Positions 25,442 through 34,501 of a stretch of 51,070 bases of DNA are shown here, in pieces. The stretch spans positions 90,591-141,660 of the forward strand of contig DIVR01000026.1 in NCBI GenBank assembly GCA_002428325.1, read 5' to 3'. How positions within the stretch are numbered: the first letter of the stretch is position 1; every line of letters starts with the position of its first letter. Below the pieces are notes generated by a model. It was not told the origin of the DNA and made no database searches. It saw only the letters and a program-made list of their open reading frames with translations. This DNA is from a bacterium UBP4_UBA6127 (GTDB lineage Bacteria > UBP4 > UBA4092). The translations under genes and the position numbers were made by a program.

Positions 25442-26677
25442 TCAAGATATTTTATTCTGACGGGGAAAAATCGAGTCTAGAGTGAAAAAGGTTAAAGCAG
25501 CGCCCATGGCAATCACCGACCCGAATTGGTACATCCGGATGATCCCATAATGCTGGAAAATAAATCCTCCAACCAGATTTCCCGTAATTGCTGATAACCC
25601 ATATCCCACAGCCCAGAAAATGGTCTGACCGGTGGTTTTCCATTCCCGGGGACTCTCCTCATCCACAAAATGGACCGCGCCCAGGTAATAACAACCAAAA
25701 TTAATGGCATGCATCGGCTGGAGTAATAATACTAAATAAAGATTGGACACTACCGTATATAAATACCAGCGGAGGGCACCCGTCAGAGCAGCAATCACCA
25801 GCAAATGAAGGGGCTTAAAGCGGCTAAATATCTTCGTGGCATATAGGAAAACCGGAATTTCTCCCAGGGCGGCCAGAGTCATACACCAGCCTAATAATCC
25901 AGTACTTCCTTTTAAGTGGTCCAGGTAAAGGCTGAAAAAACTGACATTGGTATTTAAGCTCATTTGCAGCAGGAAAACCCCGGCCAAAAAATAGACAAAC
26001 CGTTTATCTTTGATTAAATCAAAAAGTTTACTGAAATCCTTCCCAGCCCGGCTGGATTTGGGAACTACCGGTAATTGATATGTCAGATAAAATACCCATC
26101 CCATCATCAGGGCATAGGCTAAGAATAAAAAGGGAATGCCCTTCAGGGAAAGGCTTATTTCAGGGGATAATCCCGGATGCAGCCACCGGTAAAGGTTTCC
26201 CAGAACAGAAAGGTCCCCCAGTTGACCCACAATAACTGCCAAAACACAAAACCCAAAAGAACCCCAGGCTCTCACTTGTCCATAATTGATATCTGTCCCG
26301 CGTAGCCGGTAAATAGTGATGGTATCTGCCAGAGGAATAATTGAATAAGACAAGAAGGAAAAGAGTCCCATCAGGATGAAAAAAAACATAAACCCCTTGG
26401 GAATCATGAAAGACAAACAGACCAGGATAGCACACAGGCACACAACCCTGAGTATCCGGGAACCGGATTTCGCCTTATCATTGATGACCCCCCAAACAGG
26501 CTGGGCTAACAGCATTACCAAGGGACCAATCGCTGTTAATAAGCCAATCTGCTGCCCGGTAAAATTCAGTTTCTTGAAAAACAGGGTAATATAAGGCCAA
26601 AAACAGCCAACACTGCTGAAATAGATAAAATAAAACAGCCGTAGCCGATTGAAATCTTTTTGTAATTGAATATCCAC
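25442..26677 (-). CDS. MFS permease, MFS_1-like (LacY/HcaT/nucleoside-symporter type)
   Basis: 411 residues with 12 predicted spans. The N-terminus FYFIYFSSVGCFWPYITLFFK and the loop GQQIGLLTAIGPLVMLLAQPVWGVINDK are typical of the MFS_1-like group that includes the phenylpropionate and nucleoside symporters. The midpoint loop (about 195-225) is short and charged, as usual. The substrate cannot be inferred. Translation appears to start at GTG 26677: it is the first codon of the conserved frame and has AGGA about ten bases upstream. The gene diverges from nikR, with about 130 bases between the starts. Confidence 0.85.
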   Translation of the reverse strand: MDIQLQKDFNRLRLFYFIYFSSVGCFWPYITLFFKKLNFTGQQIGLLTAIGPLVMLLAQPVWGVINDKAKSGSRILRVVCLCAILVCLSFMIPKGFMFFFILMGLFSFLSYSIIPLADTITIYRLRGTDINYGQVRAWGSFGFCVLAVIVGQLGDLSVLGNLYRWLHPGLSPEISLSLKGIPFLFLAYALMMGWVFYLTYQLPVVPKSSRAGKDFSKLFDLIKDKRFVYFLAGVFLLQMSLNTNVSFFSLYLDHLKGSTGLLGWCMTLAALGEIPVFLYATKIFSRFKPLHLLVIAALTGALRWYLYTVVSNLYLVLLLQPMHAINFGCYYLGAVHFVDEESPREWKTTGQTIFWAVGYGLSAITGNLVGGFIFQHYGIIRMYQFGSVIAMGAALTFFTLDSIFPRQNKIS

Positions 26678-26767
26678 AATCTAATTATCCTAAGGTTGCA
26701 TTTCTTCCTTTGTAAAGAAATATAATAGGCCCCTTGATTTAAATTCCTGTTACTCTGAATTTTTTAC

Positions 26768-26796
26768 TTGCAATCAATTTACAGTTGTATTACGAT
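26768..26796 (+). promoter_or_regulatory. Probable nikR promoter (near-leaderless transcript)
   Basis: TTGCAA (26768-26773), 17 bases, TACGAT (26791-26796). The expected start near 26803 is only about four bases from the nikR ATG, and no Shine-Dalgarno precedes that ATG, which fits a leaderless mRNA. An imperfect dyad with TTGT/ACAA ends (about 26785-26815) overlaps the -10 and could be a NikR site, but it is not a clear GTATGA-N16-TCATAC match. Confidence 0.4.
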
Positions 26797-26806
26797 TTCA
26801 TATATC

Positions 26807-27232
26807 ATGACACAATCAAAAGATACATCGCTGACTCGATTCGGCATTTCCATGGATGCGGATTTATTAGCCCGGTATGACCGGCTGATAGATGAGAAGG
26901 GATATACCAATCGCTCAGAAGCTATTCGGGATATGGTCAGGGATTCCCTGGTCCAACAGGAATATCTTTCCAACCAGCCGGTGGTTGGTTCTGTCACCCT
27001 GGTTTATAACCATCATGCCCATGATATCACCCATAAGCTTACCCATTATCAACATGAATATTCAGATTTAATTATTGCCACCCTGCATGTTCACCTGACC
27101 GGAGATGACTGTATGGAGATTATCGCCCTTAAGGGACCGGGCAACCGCCTGAAACTTTTCTCGGATAACCTTCTCGGCATGAAAGGAGTCAAACATGGCA
27201 AACTGGTGGTAACCAGTGCCGTAACCCCTTAA
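26807..27232 (+). CDS. nikR: Nickel-responsive transcriptional regulator NikR
   Basis: 141 residues. An N-terminal ribbon-helix-helix (LTRFGISMDADLLARYDRLI, TNRSEAIRDMVRDSL) binds DNA and a C-terminal ACT-like domain binds Ni2+. All high-affinity nickel ligands are in place: His83 (YQHEYSDL), His94 and His96 (ATLHVHL) and Cys102 (DDCMEI). It normally represses nickel uptake when Ni is replete. The start is ATG 26807; the longer frame would begin at a TTG and adds a non-homologous stretch. It precedes a pseudopilin, a membrane transporter-like gene and an FmdE-family gene, whose link to nickel is inferred. Confidence 0.95.
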   Translation: MTQSKDTSLTRFGISMDADLLARYDRLIDEKGYTNRSEAIRDMVRDSLVQQEYLSNQPVVGSVTLVYNHHAHDITHKLTHYQHEYSDLIIATLHVHLTGDDCMEIIALKGPGNRLKLFSDNLLGMKGVKHGKLVVTSAVTP

Positions 27233-27306
27233 AATACCCGTGACTTTTTTTTGCCCATTCGTAGCACGTTTTATATATTTGTATACACCAGGAGGAAGAG
27301 CAGAAA

Positions 27307-27915
27307 ATGAAACAAAAAGGGTTCACCTTGATTGAACTATTGATAGTAGTGGCCATCATCGCCATATTAGCAGCGATAGCCATCCCGAATTTTCTAGCCG
27401 CCCAAATCAGATCGAAGGTATCCCGTACCCAAGCGGATATCAGGAGTATAGCCACCGGATTAGAGAGTTATATGGTGGACAATAATGAGTATCCCCCCTA
27501 TGGAAGAGTGATTGCATCATCCTATGAGATAGAATTTCCAGCCTTGCAAAACGAAATGTATGGCCCTCAGGAATATGTCAGCCGGGGATTGACCACCCCG
27601 GTGGCCTATATCACTTCCATCCCCACCGATCCATTTGCCAGCAATTTAGCGACTCCGTTGCCCTTCATTCGGGAGTATAATTATTTAAATTTAAATCAAC
27701 ATATTGCTAACTTCAATGGTGGGGGTCCCGGCTGGGTAGTGGAGTTAATACCCCGATGGGGCCAGTGGAGAATGGTAGCTTGTGGTCCTGACAGTGACCG
27801 AGGCGCCGATATTAAATTAAATATTGTTTACGACCCGAGCAATGGTACTGTCAGCAATGGAGATATTGTCCGTTGCCAGATTCGAAGCGATAATGTTCCC
27901 AATCCCAGAGAATAG
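27307..27915 (+). CDS. GspG-like type II secretion/type IV pseudopilin
   Basis: 202 residues. The class III prepilin signal is MKQKG before FTLIELLIVVAIIAILAAIA, with Glu at mature position 5 and a hydrophobic N-terminal helix. The segment PNFLAAQIRSKVSRTQADI with LESYMVDNNEYPPYG matches the GspG-like pseudopilins that many uncultured phyla carry in large numbers. The C-terminal head (about 100-202) is Gly/Pro-rich and specific to this protein. AGGAGGAAGAG lies upstream of the ATG. Its stop is eight bases before the next ATG, so it is in an operon with a transporter-like gene. No secretin, ATPase or prepilin peptidase gene is nearby. Confidence 0.93.
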   Translation: MKQKGFTLIELLIVVAIIAILAAIAIPNFLAAQIRSKVSRTQADIRSIATGLESYMVDNNEYPPYGRVIASSYEIEFPALQNEMYGPQEYVSRGLTTPVAYITSIPTDPFASNLATPLPFIREYNYLNLNQHIANFNGGGPGWVVELIPRWGQWRMVACGPDSDRGADIKLNIVYDPSNGTVSNGDIVRCQIRSDNVPNPRE

Positions 27916-27923
27916 GAGTTCTG

Positions 27924-28517
27924 ATGGCTGTTAAGACAAATGCATTATCCATCCCTTTTTCCCGGAGATTACTGATAGCCGGTGTGTTAACAGGGTTTGG
28001 CGGTTTCTTTGGAGTTCCTTTTCATCTGTTGCAACTGGGAGCCATCTGGACTCCATTATTTATCCCGATAGGAATCGCCGCCTGTATGGTAGAACCCTAT
28101 TTGGCTATTCTGGCGGCCATGATAATCCCCTTATTGTCAGGATTACAGACAGGGATGCCTTCCTTCACCCCCCCCTTTATTTGGCTGGTGGGAACCGAGG
28201 CGGTCATTTTTGGGATTATCATTTCATTATTCCGATTTAAGCTCCATTACTCCAGAAGAATTTCTGTTTTATCAGGAGTGCTGGCAGGAAAACTGGGATT
28301 GTTTTTATATGTCTTCCTGATGGGACATCCTTCACCAGAAGCTCATTATGGGGCATTGACTGCCAGAATAGCAGACGGAAATTTATGGCTAATGACGGCT
28401 CCCTGGAAGAGCGTTTTAAGCGGGATGCCGGGTGCCTTATTGGTATTGCTGGCAGTTCCCTTCATCGTAAAATTAATAGAAGAGCATGCCGGCACCGATG
28501 GCCTGGCCGCTGCATAG
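27924..28517 (+). CDS. Integral membrane protein resembling ECF transporter S components
   Basis: 197 residues, about six spans, no signal peptide. The block VPFHLLQLGAIWTPLFIPIGIAA is like the entry helices of energy-coupling-factor substrate-binding (S) proteins, and the size fits. No EcfA or EcfT gene is adjacent. Its ribosome site (TAGGAG) overlaps the pilin stop, and the FmdE-family gene starts ten bases after its own stop. With nikR and a metal-binding FmdE-type protein on either side, uptake of nickel, molybdenum or a related cofactor is a guess from context only. Confidence 0.65.
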   Translation: MAVKTNALSIPFSRRLLIAGVLTGFGGFFGVPFHLLQLGAIWTPLFIPIGIAACMVEPYLAILAAMIIPLLSGLQTGMPSFTPPFIWLVGTEAVIFGIIISLFRFKLHYSRRISVLSGVLAGKLGLFLYVFLMGHPSPEAHYGALTARIADGNLWLMTAPWKSVLSGMPGALLVLLAVPFIVKLIEEHAGTDGLAAA

Positions 28518-28526
28518 GAGTTACGC

Positions 28527-28934
28527 ATGGTAGATTTCGATAAAATCATAGATTTTCATGGACATCTGGGTCCCTATCTGGTGCTGGGTTACCGGGCCGG
28601 AGAACTGGCGCTTGAAAAATTATCCGCTGAAAGGCATTTCGGGATTGAAGTTACTGTCCATTGTCCGGAGAATCCTCCTCCCCGCTGTTTTATTGACGGG
28701 ATTCAGCTTTCTACCGGAGCCACTTTTGGCAAAAACAATCTGTTTCATCAGACAGCCCCGGAACTCTCTGCTTTTTTTACCAATAAAAAAACAGGGAAAT
28801 CCATAGAAATCCAACTGACTGATTCGATAAAAAAACAATTTATTCCAAGAATAGGACCTGAGTTGGAAGCCTTTGCCAGAAAAGTGGCAGCCCAACCTGT
28901 TGAAGAAGTCTTTATTATTAAGGAAGTTCTTTAA
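28527..28934 (+). CDS. FmdE-family protein (short form)
   Basis: 135 residues. The FmdE signature is present: FHGHLGPYLVLGYRAG (His11, His13), CFIDGIQLSTG (Cys54, Asp57, Gln60) and the following TFGKNNLF. These residues form the metal or cofactor pocket in the family named from the molybdenum formylmethanofuran dehydrogenase operon. The zinc-ribbon tail found in longer members is missing. The role is not established for bacterial versions without methanofuran enzymes. TAGGAG lies before the ATG. It is the last gene of the pilin/transporter/FmdE operon and is followed by a terminator. Confidence 0.88.
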   Translation: MVDFDKIIDFHGHLGPYLVLGYRAGELALEKLSAERHFGIEVTVHCPENPPPRCFIDGIQLSTGATFGKNNLFHQTAPELSAFFTNKKTGKSIEIQLTDSIKKQFIPRIGPELEAFARKVAAQPVEEVFIIKEVL

Positions 28935-28970
28935 CTATAGAATCTCGCAGTCTAAAAAGGTTCCTCATAA

Positions 28971-29007
28971 AAAAGCATTCGATTCTCCAATCGAATGCTT
29001 TTTTCAT
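28971..29007. terminator. Bidirectional terminator
   Basis: AAAAGCATTCGATT, a 4-base loop and AATCGAATGCTTTT form a perfect 14-bp stem followed by TT and flanked by an A-run on the other side. It serves the FmdE operon (+) and the convergent nadE gene (-). Confidence 0.9.
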
Positions 29008-29025
29008 ATTTCAAATTAATCCAAA

Positions 29026-30762
29026 TTAATTTTCCCGATATTGGTTAGTGATCGGCATCCTTCTGTCTTTCCCAAAAGCTCTGGGAGTGATTTTGATGCC
29101 GGGAGGAGCCTGCCGCCTTTTATATTCACTGGTATCCACCAATCGAATGACTTTCTTCACCATATCCCGGGAGTATCCCAACTCCACGATTTCCTCAAAA
29201 CTCTTATCTTCTTCCACATAAGCTTTTAGAATCGGGTCCAAAATATCATACGGAGGAAGAGAATCCGTATCTTTCTGATTTTCCCGAAGTTCAGCTGTGG
29301 GAGCCTTCTCAATGACTCTCAGGGGAATACGGTCTTTACCCGCCTGGGCATTAATATCCCGGCAGATTTCATAAACCAGGGTTTTGGTTACATCCTTGAT
29401 GACAGCAAATCCACCGGCCATATCCCCATAAAGGGTGGCATATCCGGTACTCATCTCAGATTTATTTCCGGTAGTCAAGACCATACAACCGAATTTATTG
29501 GAAAGAGCCATTAAAAGAGTCCCCCGGATTCGAGCCTGGATATTTTCTTCGGCAATACTCCAGGGTCTCCCCTCAAAGGGTTTTTCCAATACTTTCATAT
29601 AGGAAGTAAAAAGGTCTTCAATAGCAAGAACCTGAAAACGGATACCCAGATTTTCTGCCAGTTTGCTGGCATCTTCATAACTGTCATCAGAACTGAATCG
29701 GGTGGGCATAAAAACCCCACTGACATTTTGTTTTCCCAAGGCATCGGCCGCAATCGCAGCCACCAGGGCAGAATCAATTCCACCGCTTAACCCGATAACC
29801 ACCTTGGAGAATCCATTTTTCCTGACATAATCTCTGACCCCCAGTTTAAGAGCTTCATAGACTTCCCCGACTGAATCAAAGGATGGAGTTTTGGGGAAAC
29901 CCAGAGATGATTTCTTTTGTTTCCGAAAAGGGCTGGGAATATCAATGACATCCAGAGAGGCTGCCGGCTTTTTTAACAGGTCTTTTTGCTTGCGACGAAG
30001 GGGATTTTTCAATCGGAACCTTGAGACATCATCCAAATCGATATCCCCGATAATCAAATCTTCAGCAAATTGTTTTCCCGAACCGGCCAGAGTCCCATCC
30101 GGCGCACAGATAAAACTGTTCCCATCAAAAACCAGTTCATCCTGCCCCCCTACTGCATTACAATAGGCAATGAAAACTCCATGGTCGGAAGCCCGGGTGG
30201 TAACCATTCTCTGCCGCAGATGGCCTTTACCCCGATGGTAAGGTGAAGCGCTTAAATTTAGCAGCAACTCAGCTCCACCATGAGCCTGAATAGAAACGGG
30301 TCCATCCGCATACCAGATATCCTCACAGACATTGACTCCAAAACGGAGATCCCCCCATTGGAAAACCGGCTGTTCTGTCCCTGCGTTGAAATACCTGTTT
30401 TCATCAAATACCCCATAATTAGGCAGATAGGTTTTATGATAGACCCCTCGGACCTTTCGATTGGAGATAACCGCGGCCGCATCATAGATATCATCTTTAC
30501 GGTCTATGAACCCAACCACCGCCACCAGCCCGTTGACTTCCCGGGTGAATTGTTCCAACGCCTCGAGATTATCATCAATAAATCCAGGTTTCAGCAACAG
30601 GTCTTCCGGAGGGTATCCGGTCAAAGATAACTCGGGATATAAAATAAAATCTGCCTTCTGGGTTTTAGCTTCTTCCAGGGCTTTCAACATTTTCTTCAGG
30701 TTTCCCTGCAAATCTCCAACCGTACTGTTTATTTGTGCCAGGGCAATTCGGACCAGCCGCAT
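29026..30762 (-). CDS. nadE: Glutamine-dependent NAD+ synthetase
   Basis: 578 residues with two domains. The N-terminal nitrilase-type glutaminase (about 1-265) has its Glu44 (YPELSLTGYP), the catalytic Lys in YHKTYLPNYG and the Cys in GVNVCEDIWY. The C-terminal synthetase (about 290-560) has the P-loop LSGGIDSAL and the LTTGNKSEMSTGYATLYGD block. It uses glutamine and ATP to convert deamido-NAD to NAD+, the last step of NAD biosynthesis, in the cytosol. AAGGA about ten bases before ATG 30762 sets the start. Complete, single gene. Confidence 0.97.
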   Translation of the reverse strand: MRLVRIALAQINSTVGDLQGNLKKMLKALEEAKTQKADFILYPELSLTGYPPEDLLLKPGFIDDNLEALEQFTREVNGLVAVVGFIDRKDDIYDAAAVISNRKVRGVYHKTYLPNYGVFDENRYFNAGTEQPVFQWGDLRFGVNVCEDIWYADGPVSIQAHGGAELLLNLSASPYHRGKGHLRQRMVTTRASDHGVFIAYCNAVGGQDELVFDGNSFICAPDGTLAGSGKQFAEDLIIGDIDLDDVSRFRLKNPLRRKQKDLLKKPAASLDVIDIPSPFRKQKKSSLGFPKTPSFDSVGEVYEALKLGVRDYVRKNGFSKVVIGLSGGIDSALVAAIAADALGKQNVSGVFMPTRFSSDDSYEDASKLAENLGIRFQVLAIEDLFTSYMKVLEKPFEGRPWSIAEENIQARIRGTLLMALSNKFGCMVLTTGNKSEMSTGYATLYGDMAGGFAVIKDVTKTLVYEICRDINAQAGKDRIPLRVIEKAPTAELRENQKDTDSLPPYDILDPILKAYVEEDKSFEEIVELGYSRDMVKKVIRLVDTSEYKRRQAPPGIKITPRAFGKDRRMPITNQYREN

Positions 30763-30896
30763 AATAGTGTCATCCTTATATAGGGTATATCAGGCAACTC
30801 AAAATAATAATAAAGTCTTCCCATACTGATTAACTTCAAGAGGTGTAATTAACTATATCCAAATCCAGCCATAAGCGTCAAACCCGGATTCACTCT

Positions 30897-31460
30897 CTAT
30901 AAAGACAACAAAGGGCTTTTATGGACCACTTGATATTCCGCGCCTGAGGGTTTCAGGACACTCTGATAGAGAGTTAAATATTCAGCGGGAATCACCATGG
31001 AATCAATTTTTATCTTCTGGATAAAGTAATCCATTAAAGGTTCCAGATTCTGGGGAGACCGGACTCTGCCCAAAGTTAAGTGGGGATTAAACTCCCGGTC
31101 CTCCGGAGGGTATCCTAAAGGAGCCAGCTTCTCTTCCAGAAATTTGGCCAGCCTCCCTGCGGTTTCAACCCCTTCTTTCAATCCGACCCAAAGGACCCTG
31201 GGCCGCCTGGGATTGGGAAAAACACCCGGATTGCCGGTCGTCAGCTTAAATTTCTTCTCAGTTAGGCAGGCCTGTTCCATGACATCTTTCACAGTGGGAA
31301 AAATCTTTTCATCCACCTCCCCCAGGAATTTCAAGGTCAAATGGATTCCTTCCGGCCGGGTCCAGTTGATATCCCCTTTGAAAAGCTTTAACTCTTTCTG
31401 AATCTGGGACAATCGGTTATGGATATCTTCCGGTAAAGTAATCGCAATGAAACATCGCAT
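30897..31460 (-). CDS. thpR: RNA 2',3'-cyclic phosphodiesterase (2H family)
   Basis: 187 residues with two HxT motifs of the 2H phosphoesterase fold: HLTLKFLG (His40, Thr42) and HLTLGRV (His127, Thr129). The N-terminal RCFIAITLP and the WTRPEGIHLTLKF block are diagnostic of ThpR, formerly 2'-5' RNA ligase. It opens 2',3'-cyclic phosphates on RNA ends; its cell role is not settled. The start at ATG 31460 is supported by AGAGGA nine bases upstream; the upstream in-frame TTG lies directly against that site. Confidence 0.93.
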   Translation of the reverse strand: MRCFIAITLPEDIHNRLSQIQKELKLFKGDINWTRPEGIHLTLKFLGEVDEKIFPTVKDVMEQACLTEKKFKLTTGNPGVFPNPRRPRVLWVGLKEGVETAGRLAKFLEEKLAPLGYPPEDREFNPHLTLGRVRSPQNLEPLMDYFIQKIKIDSMVIPAEYLTLYQSVLKPSGAEYQVVHKSPLLSL

Positions 31461-31491
31461 ATCACTCAATCCTCTGTAAGTCTGAAAAATA

Positions 31492-31531
31492 GAAAAAGCT
31501 GCCCTCCCAATATCCGGGAATGACAGCTTTT
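31492..31531 (-). terminator. Terminator of the ABC ATPase gene
   Basis: On the minus strand AAAAGCTGTC ... GGGCAGCTTTTT with an inner CCC/GGG pairing, ending in U5. It lies 29 bases after the ATPase stop. Confidence 0.8.
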
Positions 31532-31559
31532 ATTATAATCCAATTTAAAGGTTTACTGT

Positions 31560-32663
31560 TTAGACCAGAGTGATATCGGTTTCAATGTCAAAGATATGGC
31601 ATTTATCCAAATTTAAAATCATCGTTTTTGTTTCATTTTCTTTAATGGGAACATGGGGATCCAGCTTGGCAATAAAGGTACTTTTGCCAGTGGTGAAATA
31701 CACATTCATTTCACTTCCCATAGGTTCGATGACTTCAGCCTTGGCGGAGATTTCAGCAGTACAATCACCCTGGATATTCATGCTAGGGTCTCTGATATCT
31801 TCAGGGCGAATGCCGAAGGTAACTCTCTTACCGGCATAAGCATTCAGTTTAGATGCCATTTTTTCAGAAAGTTTGATACTGAAAGAACCTTCATTGAAAT
31901 AAAGGGCATTTTCTTTTTTCTCAATAGAACCATCCATGAAATTCATCGGAGGGTTGCCAATGAAGCCGGCCACGAATTTATTGACCGGATTATCATAAAG
32001 GGAAATCGGGGTATCCACCTGCTGAACCAGTCCGTCTTTCATAACCACAATCCGGTCTCCCATGGTCATGGCTTCCACCTGGTCATGGGTAACATAAATC
32101 ATGGTTGTTTTTAACTGGTTATGGAGTTTGCTAAGTTCAGAACGCATCTGAACACGCATCTTGGCATCCAAATTGGAAAGGGGTTCATCAAAAAGGAAGA
32201 CTTTTGGTTTACGGACAATGGCCCGGCCGACGGCTACACGCTGTCGCTGTCCACCGGATAAGGCTTTGGGTTTACGTTCTAACAATTCGCTGATCCCCAG
32301 GATTCGGGCCGCATCTTTAACTCGGCTGTCGATTTCATCTTTGGGATATTTACGAAGCATCAGGCCGAATGCCATATTTTTATAGACGCTCATGTGGGGA
32401 TAAAGGGCATAATTCTGGAACACCATGGCAATATCCCGGTCTTTGGGAGGAACATCATTAACCACTTTGCCATCAATGGAGATTTCACCGCTGGAGATTT
32501 CTTCCAACCCGGCAATCATTCGCAGGGTGGTGGATTTTCCACAACCGGAAGGACCGACCAGAACTACAAACTCTTTGTCCTTGATTTCCAGGGAGACATT
32601 GTTGACGGCTTTAACGTCGCCTGCAAAAATTTTACAGACATCTTTCAACACTACATTAGCCAT
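31560..32663 (-). CDS. MsmK/UgpC-type ABC transporter ATP-binding protein
   Basis: 367 residues. The ATPase domain has Walker A GPSGCGKST, Q-loop FQNYALYPHMSVYKNM, signature LSGGQRQRVAVGRAI, Walker B VFLFDEPLSNLD and switch THDQ. The C-terminal regulatory part (about 245-360) has the TOBE/OB folds of the MalK family (GIRPEDI). This class energises importers for sugars and related compounds and one ATPase can serve many permeases. No permease or binding-protein gene is in this window, so it is an orphan shared ATPase. ATG 32663 has AAAGGAG five bases upstream; the longer frame to 32708 has no such site. Confidence 0.93.
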   Translation of the reverse strand: MANVVLKDVCKIFAGDVKAVNNVSLEIKDKEFVVLVGPSGCGKSTTLRMIAGLEEISSGEISIDGKVVNDVPPKDRDIAMVFQNYALYPHMSVYKNMAFGLMLRKYPKDEIDSRVKDAARILGISELLERKPKALSGGQRQRVAVGRAIVRKPKVFLFDEPLSNLDAKMRVQMRSELSKLHNQLKTTMIYVTHDQVEAMTMGDRIVVMKDGLVQQVDTPISLYDNPVNKFVAGFIGNPPMNFMDGSIEKKENALYFNEGSFSIKLSEKMASKLNAYAGKRVTFGIRPEDIRDPSMNIQGDCTAEISAKAEVIEPMGSEMNVYFTTGKSTFIAKLDPHVPIKENETKTMILNLDKCHIFDIETDITLV

Positions 32664-32758
32664 TAGAACTCCTTTGCCGGGAGAACCTTCATGTTTCCCA
32701 GCTATCAAATAAGAATTAAATAGACCGTGTTAATTATGTTGAACACAATCAACCCATC

Positions 32759-32787
32759 ATTTTATGGGACTTGGCAGTATCTGTCAA
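32759..32787 (-). promoter_or_regulatory. Sigma-70 promoter of the ABC ATPase gene
   Basis: On the minus strand TTGACA (32787-32782), 17 bases, TAAAAT (32764-32759). The expected start is near 32752, giving a leader of about 90 bases. Confidence 0.7.
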
Positions 32788-32913
32788 GGCAAATGGCTGC
32801 CAGGAATAAAGAGTCATTTGCATATCCGGAGGGGTAAACCCGTTTATCTTTTATGTAATCCATAAATCAAAAGTTTACTACCCTTTATTTTAGAGTCCTC
32901 TATCAACCGGGAA

Positions 32914-34395
32914 TCAGCCTTCAATGTCTTTGGGTAAGGATTTCCCTTCCCTGTAAGCCAGGTAATAAAGGAATCCCGCTCCCCCCGCCAGATAAAGAGC
33001 ATAAAAGACCACTGCCATTCCTCTGGAGAATCCCCACTCAGAAAGAATACTTCGGGTAAACACTCCATCCATCAGTCTGGGAAAGGTAAATTCCGCCAGG
33101 GGAAACATATAGCTGTCGGGAACTTGGGGTTCAGTCACACAGACAATAACCATCAATATCATTGAATAAATTCCCGCCAGGTATAAATAGAACCGGAATC
33201 TAGGTAAAAAAGCATAAGCTCCCACTACCAGAAAAGGCAGCATGGGAATCATGTGCCGGGGACCAATCCCCCACCCTCCCCACCAGGCATAATAAGAACT
33301 ATTAAAAAGGATAAATCCGGCAATAATCAACAGTGACATGAGTATCTCGTTTTTAAATTTCCCTGATTTCCATAAGGTGTAAAACCCAGGGAAAGCAAAA
33401 ATCAGGAAAGGCGACATAAAGAAAAGTCCCCTGAACTCGGAAAAAGTGATACCCCAGAAGGCTTCCCATTTAGGATAAGTGATCCCCATCAATCCCTTGG
33501 ACATTTCATGCCGAAAGACAGGATGAACTTCATAGAGGTATCCTGACCGGAAGGGACTGTCGAAACAGGCCCAGTTATAAGGCATAGGTAATACTAAGGC
33601 CGCTACGATTCCCGGGAAATACCAGGCAAAGACCTTCTTATCCGGCAACCGATAGCCTACATAAAGTGCCATTGCCAGGACAGCAATCCCTGCCGGCTGC
33701 TCAGTTGCCATCGCCAATCCGGAGATAAACCCGGAAATCAACAGTCCGCCATGGAACCAGTCGCTGGCCATTCGGTCCCGGTTCTCCAGCAGATAATAGG
33801 ATAAACAGAATGATGCAAAAACCAGGAAGGCCGCCGCCTGATGAGATAAGAAAAGGAATGAATAAGGCATGGCTGTCGTACCCAGAGAATAGAAAAGGAC
33901 CAGGGATAACTGGTCAGTTGAATGGGGCCTGATTTTCCGCAGGAACCTGAAAAGCAATACCCCCAGAAGAGCGCCAAATAAACAGACTGTAGAAAGAGCT
34001 ACCGGATACCGGCCTTCTATGGGGTCCACTTTCAGGCCCATAAAATCTTTACTTTGGGCCCAAAGCCAATAAGAAGGAACTCCCATAAACGATAACACAG
34101 GAGATTTATCACAATAGTAATGTCCCTGATAATAAGAAACATCTTCGGTCTCATAGCCATGTTTCTGCATATAGTAATCAATGGAAAGCCGTCCGGTATC
34201 TACGATGGAATAAATCAGGTTCATCCGGGTGGAGATATTCCAACCGGGATATTCGTTGTAGTAAAAAGAAAAGGCCAGGAAAAGATAAAGAAAGAGGCAC
34301 CATTCCAACTTTGATATTTTTCGCAATAATGACATTGTTTTTGAAAGGGTTCTTGACCATCTTCCAAACCAGGAGAACCCGATACTCCTTTCCAT
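32914..34395 (-). CDS. Polytopic membrane protein, GT-C glycosyltransferase-like
   Basis: About 493 residues with 10-12 hydrophobic spans. After TM1 the loop reads YYNEYPGWNISTRMNLI, then IVDTGRLSIDYY and CDKSPVLSFMGVPSYWL: an acidic residue in the first external loop and the (D)KxP-type element that recur in lipid-linked-sugar transferases. A later block WWGGWGIGPRHMIPMLPFL also recurs in such proteins. Donor and acceptor are unknown. It follows another GT39-like gene on the same strand with about 105 bases between, so the pair may be an operon. The start is uncertain: ATG 34395 is used, TTG 34407 and ATG 34335 are alternatives. Confidence 0.72.
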   Translation of the reverse strand: MERSIGFSWFGRWSRTLSKTMSLLRKISKLEWCLFLYLFLAFSFYYNEYPGWNISTRMNLIYSIVDTGRLSIDYYMQKHGYETEDVSYYQGHYYCDKSPVLSFMGVPSYWLWAQSKDFMGLKVDPIEGRYPVALSTVCLFGALLGVLLFRFLRKIRPHSTDQLSLVLFYSLGTTAMPYSFLFLSHQAAAFLVFASFCLSYYLLENRDRMASDWFHGGLLISGFISGLAMATEQPAGIAVLAMALYVGYRLPDKKVFAWYFPGIVAALVLPMPYNWACFDSPFRSGYLYEVHPVFRHEMSKGLMGITYPKWEAFWGITFSEFRGLFFMSPFLIFAFPGFYTLWKSGKFKNEILMSLLIIAGFILFNSSYYAWWGGWGIGPRHMIPMLPFLVVGAYAFLPRFRFYLYLAGIYSMILMVIVCVTEPQVPDSYMFPLAEFTFPRLMDGVFTRSILSEWGFSRGMAVVFYALYLAGGAGFLYYLAYREGKSLPKDIEG

Positions 34396-34501
34396 ACCTG
34401 TTTTCAAGAATATCCGATTCCCGGATAAAAATCTCCCGCAACAGGCAGGTGTACTATTCCCAAAAGATTATATCGAATCAGGGGATTCTATGGGAGGAAT
34501 T

